The position numbers were made by a program, and so were the translations under genes. Source: Zygosaccharomyces rouxii (lineage: Eukaryota; Ascomycota; Saccharomycetes; Saccharomycetales; Saccharomycetaceae). From it: a stretch of 64,000 nt of DNA. Below are positions 18,640 to 28,383 of this stretch, one piece after another. Location of the stretch: the NCBI RefSeq assembly GCF_000026365.1, contig NC_012992.1, positions 1,116,001-1,180,000 of the forward strand. Reading direction: 5' to 3'. The notes below the pieces were generated by a model. It did not search any database. It was not told where the DNA came from and was given only the letters and a program-made list of their open reading frames with translations. The stretch's first letter is position 1, and each line of letters begins with the position of its first letter.

Positions 18640-19389
18640 ATGACTAGTTCTCCCGCAATTGAAGAGCTTATACAGAAGCATACTAAAATGATTAACGACA
18701 GTAACAAGACAACGGTAAAAAATCAGAAGCTGTTAAACCAGATTTGTCAAGAGCTTACACTTTCACTCTGCCATCCACTGTTAGAGTTTGTTGATGCTCT
18801 ATTGGAAAAATTCATGTATCCAGAAGGTATAGAGAAAGATGCCCATCCTGATCTTTTCACACTGGGACATCCAAGACTATTGGAATTGGTTTATTTGAGA
18901 CAGAGAGTCGATCAACTACAAAAGTTAAACCGTGAAACTTTTGAGCCAATCTCCCAATTTTTCCCTCACCTACTTCATAGAATTGAAAAAATCCACATTA
19001 TACTGGTTCACCTTTTACAAGTACTCAGCAATCACATTGAAATCCCCACGCAATCGAAATTTTACAGAAAGATTGTGACGGAAAGCATATCTGATTTCCA
19101 AAGAGCATTCGAACAGTTTAAATCCCTGGATTACGTTTTAATGGCACTGATGAGAAATTTGGAAAAAACGGGCTCAACGGACAAAACGTTTCTAGTGGAT
19201 AGTTCTCTTTTGCAGGAAATTAAAAATTTCGATACAGAGAATAAGCATTGGTTTAACGATATTCTACAAGAATCAAAGGCCCTAAAGGAGTTCAATCAAG
19301 AAATTGAGGACAACGAACACTCTGACATCACAACCTTCCTTAGGGATCGCAAATCAAGATTGCAAATTTCCAGCCGAAGAGTTTTCTAA
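18640..19389 (+). CDS. Conserved protein of unknown function, probable YGL117W orthologue
   Basis: A 249-residue, largely alpha-helical protein with no membrane segment or domain I recognise. Notable segments are LCHPLLEFVDALLEKF, GHPRLLELVYLRQRVDQL and FFPHLLHRIEKIHIILVHLLQVL, which look amphipathic. The frame is open upstream to 18514 but only through a TTG; the ATG at 18640 follows a TATA-like stretch near 18598. It sits just upstream of CDC20 on the same strand, as YGL117W (about 265 residues) does in S. cerevisiae; that positional match is the basis for the name. No function should be read from this. Confidence 0.7.
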   Translation: MTSSPAIEELIQKHTKMINDSNKTTVKNQKLLNQICQELTLSLCHPLLEFVDALLEKFMYPEGIEKDAHPDLFTLGHPRLLELVYLRQRVDQLQKLNRETFEPISQFFPHLLHRIEKIHIILVHLLQVLSNHIEIPTQSKFYRKIVTESISDFQRAFEQFKSLDYVLMALMRNLEKTGSTDKTFLVDSSLLQEIKNFDTENKHWFNDILQESKALKEFNQEIEDNEHSDITTFLRDRKSRLQISSRRVF

Positions 19390-19754
19390 ACTGAACTTGT
19401 AAATTATAAACATTCTGAACTGCATTTGCCTAACACCCCATAACATAATTGTTGTAGTTTAGTTTTTTTTTCTCCTTTTCTATAATGTTTTCTTGTTGAT
19501 TTTAATTAGTGTGATACTTTTTTCTTTTCTTTCATGTCGATGCCTTAATGGGCAAACCGTAAACAAATTGCCAAGCTCATCACCACAAATTCACTTGCGC
19601 TAGAAGATCAAAACCTTTTAGATTTCTGAAAACAGAGCTCAATTGAGAAGCAATTGAGAAGTTCTGCAATCGAGTAGTTTATAAACTTGTGCAAATCTGA
19701 GTTGTAGTGCTAATACCTCATTTCCTCCAAATTGAAGGACGGTCGATGTAAAAT
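19390..19754. promoter_or_regulatory. CDC20 upstream region
   Basis: About 365 bases between the YGL117W-like stop and CDC20. It is AT-rich with T-runs near 19462-19480 and an imperfect duplication of CAATTGAGAAG at about 19640-19660. I could not identify Mcm1/Fkh sites with confidence. Confidence 0.35.
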
Positions 19755-21491
19755 ATGGTCGATTCATCTCAGGACAATAAATCGAAACTAGCCAATAATG
19801 CTAACAGATCAGTACTTTCTTTGACATCCCCTGCCAAGTTAAACATTATATCTTCCTCAGCATGGTCAAGAGCAGGTTCTGATAGTAAAATTACCAAGAA
19901 ACCATTAAGACGTGCCACTTCATTAAATGCAAATCCAACTAGACCATCAGTCTATGCAAGACCAAAGCTGAATATTGGAGCACCAGCGATGGTAAGGCGA
20001 AATTCTAGTTTTTTCAAAGATGATGAAAGGCCCAATTCACAACAACAAGATGGCGAAGAATCTCACGCTGATAGGTTTATCCCCACACTACAGGGAAATT
20101 CACAAAATAAGGTAGATCCACTAGCATTGGAAGAAGAGCTGCCGCCGCCAAATGCATCACCTACAACCCATTTAAGGGCACAGACTAAGATGGTTTTCAA
20201 ACAAACGGTTGCAGAAGCATGTGGTCTTGATATGAATCAAAAGATTTTACAATATATGCCACAGCCGCCAGTTGCATCTTTTAAACGTCAGAGTTACAGC
20301 ATGAAGAGAAGGACACATTACAATTATCAACAGCATTCACAACAACAGCAACAGTCACAGCATGAATTAATGAAATTGAGGAAAATTAATACAAATCCAG
20401 AAAGAATCTTGGATGCACCCGGTTTCCAAGACGATTTTTATTTGAACTTATTGAGTTGGTCACAAAAAAATGTACTTGCCATTGCCCTAGAAAGTGCATT
20501 GTACCTTTGGAATGGTAGTTCAGGTGATGTAACCATGCTTGTAGATTATGAGACTACGATGATTTCTTCAGTAATTTGGTCTGATGATGATTGTCACATT
20601 TCCATTGGAAAAGATGATGGTAATACCGAAATTTGGGATGTGGAAACCATGTCATTAGTCAGGACAATGAGATCTGGTTTAGGTGTTAGGATTGGTTCAC
20701 AATCCTGGTTAGAAACGTTAGTGGCTACAGGTGCACGTAGTGGTGAAATTCAAATTAACGACGTTAGAATTAGACAACATGTAGTTTCCACATGGGATGA
20801 GCATAGTGGTGAAGTATGCGGACTTTCATATAAAAATGATGGATTACAATTAGCATCAGGAGGTAACGATAATACAGTAATGATTTGGGATACAAGAGTT
20901 TCCATGCCACAGTGGATCAAAAGATCACATACAGCCGCCGTTAAAGCCATTAGCTGGTGCCCCTACGTTAACAATTTACTGGCAACAGGAGGTGGTCAAA
21001 CCGACAAACATATTCATTTTTGGAATACCACTACAGGAGCTAAAGTGTCGTCAATAAGTACAGGTTCACAAGTATCATCATTACACTGGGGTCAAAGCTA
21101 TTCACAAACCGGATCTTCATCAATGAACAGAGAGATTGTTGCCACAGGTGGTAACCCAGGTAATGCAGTTTCAGTTTACAATTACGATACGAAATTCAAA
21201 GTAGCGGAGATCGTAAATGCTCATGAATCACGTATTTGTTGTTCACAACTGTCACCAGACGGTACAACAGTAGCTACTGTTGGTGGTGATGAGAATTTGA
21301 AATTTTACAAAGTCTTTGAACCAAGAAGAAGGGCTAAAAAATCAAAAGCTGCGGCTGAAGACGTCATTAGTTTGTTTGGACGCAGTTCATCAACTCTTGA
21401 CGATGAACGTCACTTGGTAGTCCACGAGGATGAATGTGACGATACATCTTCAACCGCCAAAAGAAGGACCAGTGAATTTTTAATCAGATAA
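19755..21491 (+). CDS. CDC20: CDC20, APC/C activator
   Basis: WD40 co-activator that brings substrates to the anaphase-promoting complex at the metaphase-anaphase transition, and target of the spindle checkpoint. The 578-residue protein has a disordered N-terminus, a C-box DRFIPTL at about 106-112, and a KILQYMPQPP motif of the KILR type. Seven WD repeats start with RILDAPGFQDDFYLNLLSW, and the protein ends in an Ile-Arg (IR) tail for APC binding. A Gln-rich stretch lies before the propeller. The ATG is at 19755. C-box plus synteny with SNF4 (YGL115W-YGL116W) favours CDC20 over CDH1. Confidence 0.95.
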   Translation: MVDSSQDNKSKLANNANRSVLSLTSPAKLNIISSSAWSRAGSDSKITKKPLRRATSLNANPTRPSVYARPKLNIGAPAMVRRNSSFFKDDERPNSQQQDGEESHADRFIPTLQGNSQNKVDPLALEEELPPPNASPTTHLRAQTKMVFKQTVAEACGLDMNQKILQYMPQPPVASFKRQSYSMKRRTHYNYQQHSQQQQQSQHELMKLRKINTNPERILDAPGFQDDFYLNLLSWSQKNVLAIALESALYLWNGSSGDVTMLVDYETTMISSVIWSDDDCHISIGKDDGNTEIWDVETMSLVRTMRSGLGVRIGSQSWLETLVATGARSGEIQINDVRIRQHVVSTWDEHSGEVCGLSYKNDGLQLASGGNDNTVMIWDTRVSMPQWIKRSHTAAVKAISWCPYVNNLLATGGGQTDKHIHFWNTTTGAKVSSISTGSQVSSLHWGQSYSQTGSSSMNREIVATGGNPGNAVSVYNYDTKFKVAEIVNAHESRICCSQLSPDGTTVATVGGDENLKFYKVFEPRRRAKKSKAAAEDVISLFGRSSSTLDDERHLVVHEDECDDTSSTAKRRTSEFLIR

Positions 21492-21568
21492 TAATAGCAT
21501 TTTATTTATTTTCATTCGCTTATAATCAGTATTAATACACTAATAATTTAATTCAATAGCCTTTTTGC

Positions 21569-21588
21569 AATGCATGAACTCATGCATT
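21569..21588 (-). other. Predicted Rnt1 (RNase III) hairpin downstream of U2
   Basis: On the minus strand two 8-base arms (AATGCATG / CATGCATT) are capped by AGTT, an AGNN tetraloop, the signature recognised by yeast RNase III. It lies about 20-40 bases beyond the expected 3' end of U2, the position used for U2 3'-end cleavage in S. cerevisiae. Confidence 0.75.
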
Positions 21589-21609
21589 ATCAACAAGGCA
21601 TAGAGATAC

Positions 21610-22000
21610 GTATCAAGTGGTCGAGTGTGCAAGGACCACGACACGCCGTAAGCCACTGGCGAACCAGTACCCATCGCCTCCATACAAAGAAACTTCCCTC
21701 ACTCAAGACCCAAAAGCTTGGGGGACCAGGCAAGCCTGATCTATTACAGAAAGAAACCTTAAAGATTCCCTCCGAACCCAAAAACGGACCTTAAGCTTTA
21801 GTGGAAAGTCCCAATAATACGTAAGACGACAGAACTTACTAATCCTCTACCCCCTCACCCATCTTTTAAAAAAATGGGCAAGGAATTCCAAAAAAAGGCT
21901 CTGTAACAAAGGTAATGAACCTTCTTGAGGTCATTTCAGTTGTTACACTGAAAAGAACAGATACTACACTTGATCTAAGCCAAATGGCAAAGAGATTGGC
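21610..22000 (-). ncRNA. LSR1: U2 spliceosomal snRNA (compact form)
   Basis: Read on the minus strand, the first ~100 bases match yeast U2 closely: ATCTCTTTGCC, TTTGGCTTAGATCAAGTG, the branch-point-pairing GTAGTA at RNA positions 34-39, and the stem-II region CAGTGTAACAACTGAAATGACC. An Sm-type site (CTTTTTTTGG, about 21886-21895) follows. A 3' stem-loop (GTGGTC / GACCAC at 21617-21639) has a loop containing TTGCAC, like the U2 stem-loop IV. The 3' end is approximate. At about 390 nt it is roughly a third the size of S. cerevisiae U2 (about 1175). A TATA-like element lies near 22055-22065. As I recall, S. cerevisiae LSR1 lies beside SWC5, consistent with the YBR genes nearby. Confidence 0.95.
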
Positions 22001-22305
22001 CTTTTAAAAAGTGTTCAAAAGAAGTTCATGTTTATTTTTCGGCGTTTTGTCCGCTTATATATAAATTTCATACGTGTTACCCGGTAAAGGGAGGTAAGGA
22101 GCTCGTAACACACTTCCTTCTCTCCAACATTAGAGATTAGCTTGACTTTCAACTTTTAAAGAGAACCGGTTCTGAATAGATCGTATTGGTCGTTTCTCCA
22201 TCAGATTGGATGGATTGAGTAGCTCTTTGAAGGTCAATTGGCGGATTACGATCAAAATTACAATAAAAAAAACAACACAATTGAAACGATATAGTGACTA
22301 ACGGA

Positions 22306-23280
22306 ATGGGCGACGTCGGTTTGGGTAGGGGTAACGTTGTTTTAGAACAGAAGTTTTCCGTTGAATCGATAAGGGCATTTTTAAAGAGTAAGACCTCCTA
22401 TGATGTATTGCCTGTATCCTATCGATTAATCGTTTTAGACACTTCACTATTGGTTAAAAAATCATTAAATGTTCTTTTACAAAATAATATCGTCTCAGCG
22501 CCTCTTTGGGATGCAAAGACTTCGAGGTTTGCTGGTCTTTTAACCTCTAGTGATTTTATCAACGTAATACAATACTACTTTTCAAATCCTGATAAATTCG
22601 AACTGGTGGATAAATTACAATTAGATGGGTTGAAAGAGATTGAAAGGGCAATTGGCGTGGAACCTATTGATACTGCCTCGATTCATCCAGCAAGGCCGTT
22701 GTACGAGGCGTGTATAAAGATGATGAACTCAACAAGCCGTAGAATTCCATTGATTGATCAAGACGAAGATACCCACAGGGAAATTGTAGTTTCAGTTTTA
22801 ACCCAATACCGTATCTTGAAATTTGTTGCTTTAAACTGCAGAGAGACCCATCTTTTGAGGAGACCTATCGGTGAATTGAATATTGTTACTGAAAAGGAGG
22901 TGGCAAGTTGCCGGATGACTACACCTGTAATTGACGTTATACAACTGTTATCTCAAGGTAACGTAGCGTCTATACCAATCGTTGATGATGAAGGACATTT
23001 AATCAATGTTTATGAAGCCGTTGATGTTCTAGGTCTTATTAAAGGTGGTATTTACAACGATTTATCACTTTCCGTGGGTGAAGCCCTGATGAGACGCAGT
23101 GATGACTTTGAAGGGGTTTATACCTGTACTAAGAATGATAAGTTGTCTACTATAATGGACCACATCAGGAAATCAAGAGTTCACAGATTCTTCGTTGTCG
23201 ATGAAGACGGTAAACTCACTGGCGTCCTCACTCTAAGTGATATACTACGTTACATTTTACTCGGTGAAACTGGATCGTAA
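22306..23280 (+). CDS. SNF4: SNF4, gamma subunit of the Snf1/AMPK complex
   Basis: Nucleotide-sensing regulatory subunit of the Snf1 kinase, required for growth on non-glucose carbon sources. The 324-residue product (S. cerevisiae 322) has four CBS repeats and the near-invariant yeast blocks SKTSYDVLPVSYRLIVLDTS, DLSLSVGEALMRRSDDFEG and LTLSDILRYILLG. The frame is open four codons upstream only through GTG; the ATG at 22306 is used. It is divergent from U2 and tandem with CDC20 and the OPT transporter as in S. cerevisiae. Confidence 0.97.
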   Translation: MGDVGLGRGNVVLEQKFSVESIRAFLKSKTSYDVLPVSYRLIVLDTSLLVKKSLNVLLQNNIVSAPLWDAKTSRFAGLLTSSDFINVIQYYFSNPDKFELVDKLQLDGLKEIERAIGVEPIDTASIHPARPLYEACIKMMNSTSRRIPLIDQDEDTHREIVVSVLTQYRILKFVALNCRETHLLRRPIGELNIVTEKEVASCRMTTPVIDVIQLLSQGNVASIPIVDDEGHLINVYEAVDVLGLIKGGIYNDLSLSVGEALMRRSDDFEGVYTCTKNDKLSTIMDHIRKSRVHRFFVVDEDGKLTGVLTLSDILRYILLGETGS

Positions 23281-23588
23281 TAGAAGGAACCCTCATGGAA
23301 CATGTATAACGAAAATAGTGTACTAGATGCTCTACTTCAGTAGGGAACGTCTGTTTCGCTATTTTTATTTCAATTCTTCATTATATGTATGTATATATAT
23401 ATTTTATCAGTAATCAATGAACTTCCGCTTCCGATGGCTCAACCAAATCCATTTGAACCTCCACCCAAGATAACAATATAAAAGGTTGTAAAAATTTAGA
23501 GTAACACAGGTTAAGTGCAGTTCGGTAGCTAATAGGTAGTCATTGACAGAGGTTTAACAGTTGGAAAGAAGATCAAGGTGCAGTCACG
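23281..23588. other. Spacer between SNF4 and the OPT transporter
   Basis: About 308 bases. It contains a short TATATATATATT run near 23392-23404 serving as a likely 3'-end element and nothing gene-like. Confidence 0.4.
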
Positions 23589-25742
23589 ATGTTGGACATA
23601 CAACCTAACGTCGCCTGGGATAGCAAACCTGCTATACAACAAATAACAATGAGGGCTACTGTAGTTGGACTGATTATTGGCTCATTAGTTTTAATATCGA
23701 ATTTTCAGTTCGGTTTACAGACTGGGTGGGTCTCTATGATGTCTCTACCATCTGCCCTATTAGCATGTTGGTTCTTCAGACAAGTTTGGCCTCTCATTAG
23801 GCCTCATGATGTTCCTTTTACTGATGTAGAAACTGTCTATGTCCAAAGTATGGCAGTTGCAGTGGGTACAGGGCCACTAGCATTTGGATTTGTTGGTGTA
23901 ATTCCAGCAATCGAAAAATTCTTGACTAAGGAAGAGAGTGGTGGTAGTAGAGAACAGGGTCAAGCATTTGGAATCGGCCAACTTTTGATGTGGTCAGCAG
24001 GATTAGCATTCTTTGGGATATTTATAGCTGTCCCTCTCAGAAAACAAGTGATTGTCAGGGAAAAATTGCCCTTCCCCAGTGGTAGTGCAACCGCTATGCT
24101 TATAGCGGTCCTCAATGGATCCGAAATCTTACAGGAAGTTTCTAGATCAGATCTTTTACAAATGAGAAATAGGAGATTGAGTGAAGTTCCATTGTCTCAA
24201 GATCAAGATCAAGAGCATGAAAATAGTATCTTATCAGCACGAGGATCGCCCGATGGATATAGTGCATTAGAGGTAGATTCTGCTGAAAATGGAGCAGATG
24301 AAACTAGTTATGAGGAGAACATTCAAATTTTATTCAGAACTTTTACAGTTTCCTCCATTTATACAATTGGATCATACTTCTTACCAATATTACGGTCGAT
24401 CCCTATATTTGGTAAAAAACTTTCTAAGAATTATTTGTGGGAATTCCAACCTTCACCTGCCTACATTGGCCAAGGTATGATTATGGGACTTCCAACTGTC
24501 TCGTACATGCTATTTGGATGTATACTCGGCTGGGGTGTCTTGGCTCCATTGGCAAGGCATGTGGGTTGGGTACCTCCGGACGCTGGCGTCGATGATTGGG
24601 AAAGAGGCGTACATGGATGGATTCTTTGGACTTCTTTGTCCATCATGGTGGTAGATAGTGTCGTTGGGTTCATAGTAGTTACTGTTAGATCATTGGTCAA
24701 ATTTTGGCTTACTGACGATAAAGCAAAGCTGTTAACCAACGTTTGGGACGATTCGTTTGAATCAATTTTACTTGAGGAGGAACGAGTAATCAACAATAGA
24801 CGTTACACCACTTCTTCTTCTAGCAACCGCCCAAATACTGTGAAATTGGTCTATGACGATGTCGATCATGAAGTGGCTGATGAACACTTAGTTACGTTGA
24901 CTACCGTCATCAGTGGAATTATTATCTCTTCATTACTATGCATTGTACTGGTGATTTATTTATTTGGATTAGAAATTATTCCAGTCTATGCCATGGTTAC
25001 AGCTTTATTTATTGCCCTATTTCTGTCAATATTGGGCATTCGTGCACTGGGGGAAACTGATTTGAATCCAGTTAGTGGTATCGGTAAGATTTCTCAACTA
25101 ATATTTGCGCTAGTGGTGCCTCGAGACCGTAAGGGTGCGGTCCTTCTGAATTTGGTTGCGGGCGGTGTCGCAGAATCCGGTGCTCAACAAGCTGGTGATC
25201 TAATGCAAGACTTGAAAACTGGTCACCTCTTGGGGGCATCACCTAGGGCTCAATTCATTGCGCAAATTGTGGGGGCAATATGGTCTATTATTCTTTCAAG
25301 TGTGATGTACATCTGTTACAACAAGGTTTATCAGATCCCAGATAAACAATTTAGAATTCCCACTGCCATTGTATGGATCGATTGTGCTAGATTGGTAACA
25401 GGCCAAGGTCTTCCTGAAAAGGCCTTGGGTTGTTCCATGCTCCTAGGTTGTATTTTTGCTTTCTTATCACTTATTAGGAATTGTTATCGCGAGGGTAATC
25501 GTAAATGGTTGATGTACATACCATCTGGTGTTGCCGTGGGCGTTGGTATCTACAATACACCTAGTTTCACAATTGCTAGGTTCATTGGCGGTGTGCTTGC
25601 AAGCACTTGGATGAACCGTCAACAGTTTAACATGGGCGCAAAGACAAGGATGATTGTTTTCAGCTCGGGACTGGTGCTTGGTGAAGGTATTTGCAGCATT
25701 TTAAACATGCTCTTCACAGATTTGAAAGTACCACACTTGTAA
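23589..25742 (+). CDS. OPT-family transporter (YGL114W orthologue)
   Basis: A 717-residue polytopic membrane protein of the oligopeptide/metal-chelate transporter (OPT) superfamily, in the branch related to yellow-stripe-like proteins. Many hydrophobic segments are visible (for example ATVVGLIIGSLVLISNFQFG near 25-45, LLMWSAGLAFFGIFIAVPL near 138, and LVTLTTVISGIIISSLLCIVLVIYLFG near 440). Conserved blocks include NFQFGLQTGWVSMMSLPSAL, KLPFPSGSATAMLI and DLNPVSGIGK. A long hydrophilic loop (about 190-250) separates the first and later membrane groups. The substrate of YGL114W is unknown to me. Gene order matches YGL115W-YGL114W. Confidence 0.9.
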   Translation: MLDIQPNVAWDSKPAIQQITMRATVVGLIIGSLVLISNFQFGLQTGWVSMMSLPSALLACWFFRQVWPLIRPHDVPFTDVETVYVQSMAVAVGTGPLAFGFVGVIPAIEKFLTKEESGGSREQGQAFGIGQLLMWSAGLAFFGIFIAVPLRKQVIVREKLPFPSGSATAMLIAVLNGSEILQEVSRSDLLQMRNRRLSEVPLSQDQDQEHENSILSARGSPDGYSALEVDSAENGADETSYEENIQILFRTFTVSSIYTIGSYFLPILRSIPIFGKKLSKNYLWEFQPSPAYIGQGMIMGLPTVSYMLFGCILGWGVLAPLARHVGWVPPDAGVDDWERGVHGWILWTSLSIMVVDSVVGFIVVTVRSLVKFWLTDDKAKLLTNVWDDSFESILLEEERVINNRRYTTSSSSNRPNTVKLVYDDVDHEVADEHLVTLTTVISGIIISSLLCIVLVIYLFGLEIIPVYAMVTALFIALFLSILGIRALGETDLNPVSGIGKISQLIFALVVPRDRKGAVLLNLVAGGVAESGAQQAGDLMQDLKTGHLLGASPRAQFIAQIVGAIWSIILSSVMYICYNKVYQIPDKQFRIPTAIVWIDCARLVTGQGLPEKALGCSMLLGCIFAFLSLIRNCYREGNRKWLMYIPSGVAVGVGIYNTPSFTIARFIGGVLASTWMNRQQFNMGAKTRMIVFSSGLVLGEGICSILNMLFTDLKVPHL

Positions 25743-25805
25743 TATATCTAGAACTTTTTTTTGTCATAGACGATAGTAATGATATCATATTAATATTCAA
25801 CCACA

Positions 25806-26681
25806 TTATGTTCCATTTTGTAACTGCATTGACAATTGCTTCTGTCTTAAATCCTTGTACTGTTGATCTTTAAATGATTCCACACGGCTCAAAAAATCTT
25901 GTTTGGCCAAATAACCATCCTTATTGTGCAGAGTTAATTCTTCGTTGATACCTTCTTTATCCACATATGAAGCCCAATCGAGACTTGATTTTTCCAGTGT
26001 AGTTAATTTAGGTTTTAGAGCACCTGAAACTATCTGTTCCAATAAAGGTGGTCGCTTCAAAGGTCTTCTTAAATTAGTTCTATGTTCATTTTGTTCTTCA
26101 ACCCCACTTGACAAGAACTTTTTATTCGTATCATCTTGGCTCTTTTGAAATTTAATACTGTTCAAATATTCCCTTGCTTCAGCACTGGATACAGGAACCA
26201 TTTTCTCCTCATGTACCAGTTCTCCTGCAAATTTATAGTTTCTTTTGATTAAAATTTGTCTCTCTGATGAACTATTATTCATGTTATCAGCATCTTGGGT
26301 AGTATCTAGGACGGACTTCTTACATTCAGCACCTTTTAACCTCTGCAATCCCTGATGCTTTAATTCCTCCCATAAGTTTGCAGAACTTTCAGAAACTGAT
26401 TCCACCTGTAGAGTTTCATATTTGTGTCTTTTCTGCCTCTCTTCTTCCTCTTGACGAGCTCTTCTAGTCCTCACGAGACCTCCTGTATCACTTTCAATAC
26501 GTGAGTAGTCTGTACTGGGCTTCGATCGGTTGTTTTCTCCCTTGAAGTCCTCATCTTCATCTTCCTCATCGCTACCTTCCTGGATCTTGTTGGGATCAAA
26601 ATCTTCGTCTTCCTCCTCGTTATAATCTTCTTGGTCAATTTCAGGTCGCTGATCAACCTCTTCACCTTCTTTTGGGACCAT
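25806..26681 (-). CDS. SWC5: SWC5, SWR1 chromatin-remodelling complex subunit (BCNT domain)
   Basis: Subunit of SWR1, which exchanges H2A for H2A.Z. The 291-residue product has a strongly acidic N-terminus (NEEEDEDFDP...DEEDEDEDF) suited to histone binding, and a C-terminal BCNT domain with the hallmark WASYVDKEGINEELTLHNK, then GYLAKQDFLSRVE. An upstream TTG extends the frame by two codons; the ATG at 26681 is the natural start. It is convergent with the OPT gene and divergent from PBP2. In S. cerevisiae SWC5 and PBP2 are YBR231C and YBR233W, so this is the interleaved partner of the YGL block. Confidence 0.93.
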   Translation of the reverse strand: MVPKEGEEVDQRPEIDQEDYNEEEDEDFDPNKIQEGSDEEDEDEDFKGENNRSKPSTDYSRIESDTGGLVRTRRARQEEEERQKRHKYETLQVESVSESSANLWEELKHQGLQRLKGAECKKSVLDTTQDADNMNNSSSERQILIKRNYKFAGELVHEEKMVPVSSAEAREYLNSIKFQKSQDDTNKKFLSSGVEEQNEHRTNLRRPLKRPPLLEQIVSGALKPKLTTLEKSSLDWASYVDKEGINEELTLHNKDGYLAKQDFLSRVESFKDQQYKDLRQKQLSMQLQNGT

Positions 26682-26865
26682 TAGCAACTGATCGTGTCTA
26701 TTTTTGATTCTAAATATATAAGGTTGAAATTTGTCTGTTACCTCTAATTGATCAACCTTTAAAAGGACCTACGCGAAGTGGTATAGGAAAAGGAGTTTGA
26801 ACAATAACGACTCACTTTAGATCATCACCAACCTAAGCAATTCTGAGGATCCCAACAGGCTGTTT

Positions 26866-28170
26866 ATGATGGCTAATGTGGGGGAAAACGGAGTAAGTTC
26901 GTTGAACATGTTGAAACGTAAGAAGGAAGACTGTGCAGAGGAACTAGAGGCAGAGATCAAGAGGGTAGCATTGCACGATGATTCAGAATGTCCCACCACA
27001 GCATCCATGGAATCTATGGACTCAGATGCTAGGAGTATGAGTCGGTTGAGTGATGGAGAATCCGTGGACAACGTTGCCACTGAAGGAGATGCAAGAGATC
27101 AAAGGAGCCGACAAGCGCATTTAAGAATGTTGTGCCTAGTGAAACAAGCATCTATGATTGTGGGACATAAGGGTGAGACTATTTCAAGGATTAAATCAAT
27201 GACCAACACAAGGATCAACGTTTCTGAAAATGTAAGAGGAGTTCCTGAAAGGGTCGTTTACGTGAGAGGTTCTTGTGAAAATGTGGCAAGAGCCTTTGGT
27301 ATGATTGTAAGAACACTTAACGACAGAGGAAGTGGTAATAATGATAAGAGTTTTGATGATATACCGACAACCATAAATCTACTCATATCACATCATCTGA
27401 TGGGTGTTGTTATTGGTAAACATGGATCAAGACTTAAGGAAGTAGAAGAGTTAAGTGCCGCTAGATTGACAGCTATGCCAGAACAGTTAATGATGTCAAA
27501 TGATCGTATTCTTACAATTGAAGGTGTTGCAGATGCCCTTCATATCGCTACCTTTTATGTGGCTCAAACTATACTAACATGCAAAGATGCCTTTAAATTC
27601 AAAAAGGCTATTTTTTACCAACCAAGTCCGTTATATTCAGTTTTACTCAATGGTGGAATGTCACCCATGGTTTATTCGCATCAACAGCATCATCAGTATC
27701 ATCCAGCTGATAAATACCGTAACGGCAAAAGGTTGCCACGCTCTGGGGTAATGTTTATGGTGCCGGCAGCGGGTACTACACCCCAAACGGTCCCACAACG
27801 TCCAACACCAGTCATGTATACGGCTGCTAATGCTGCAACTGCACCAGCTTTTACACCGAATTTTATGATTCCCAACGTTCGCATAATCGATGGTCCTGTA
27901 GCTACGCCAGTAGCCCAAACTATGGCCATTGTCCAACAAGAAATTTACATCGATGAGAATTTTGTGGGTAATATAATAGGTAAAGACGGTAAGCATATTA
28001 ATTCTATAAAGGAATCCACTGGTTGCTCCATCTTTATCGATGATCCAGTTAGTGGTGCTCTCGAGAGGAAATTGACCGTTAGAGGTACTTCTATGGGATC
28101 ACAAGCTGCCATTATGCTAATAAGCAATAAGATTGAAATTGATAAAATTAACAAGGAGAGGAAAAGATAA
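26866..28170 (+). CDS. PBP2: PBP2, KH-domain RNA-binding protein
   Basis: The 434-residue protein has three KH domains with intact GxxG loops: GHKG in the first (about 85-150), GKHG in the second (about 165-235) and GKDG in the third (about 355-425). A low-complexity Pro/Ala/Thr/His linker separates the second and third. This layout is that of Pbp2 (Pab1-binding-protein-1-interacting) and its relative Hek2/Khd1; neighbours SWC5, DAD3 and ARC40 (YBR231-234) favour PBP2. The start is ambiguous between ATG 26866 and the next codon, also ATG. Confidence 0.88.
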   Translation: MMANVGENGVSSLNMLKRKKEDCAEELEAEIKRVALHDDSECPTTASMESMDSDARSMSRLSDGESVDNVATEGDARDQRSRQAHLRMLCLVKQASMIVGHKGETISRIKSMTNTRINVSENVRGVPERVVYVRGSCENVARAFGMIVRTLNDRGSGNNDKSFDDIPTTINLLISHHLMGVVIGKHGSRLKEVEELSAARLTAMPEQLMMSNDRILTIEGVADALHIATFYVAQTILTCKDAFKFKKAIFYQPSPLYSVLLNGGMSPMVYSHQQHHQYHPADKYRNGKRLPRSGVMFMVPAAGTTPQTVPQRPTPVMYTAANAATAPAFTPNFMIPNVRIIDGPVATPVAQTMAIVQQEIYIDENFVGNIIGKDGKHINSIKESTGCSIFIDDPVSGALERKLTVRGTSMGSQAAIMLISNKIEIDKINKERKR

Positions 28171-28383
28171 TAATTGAAGTTACAGTTAAAATTCGATATT
28201 AAAATTAAATTCAAAGGAAAGAAAAATCTAATCAAGTTTATAATCTTTTTCTTTTTTTCTATATAGTATCATTTACATATAAATTTTACATTAGGTGGGT
28301 TCGAATTCAACGCGAGCTAGTAATAGTAATGGTAATATTGATTCTTGCAAGAGTTTGCATGTAGGAGCTCTTCGTCGAGGCTA

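Noticed and set aside
21570..21794. Open frames on both strands next to CDC20
   Set aside because: They fall inside the U2 snRNA gene and its 3' hairpin.
27661..27996. 111-residue antisense frame in PBP2
   Set aside because: Opposite the low-complexity linker of PBP2; no support.
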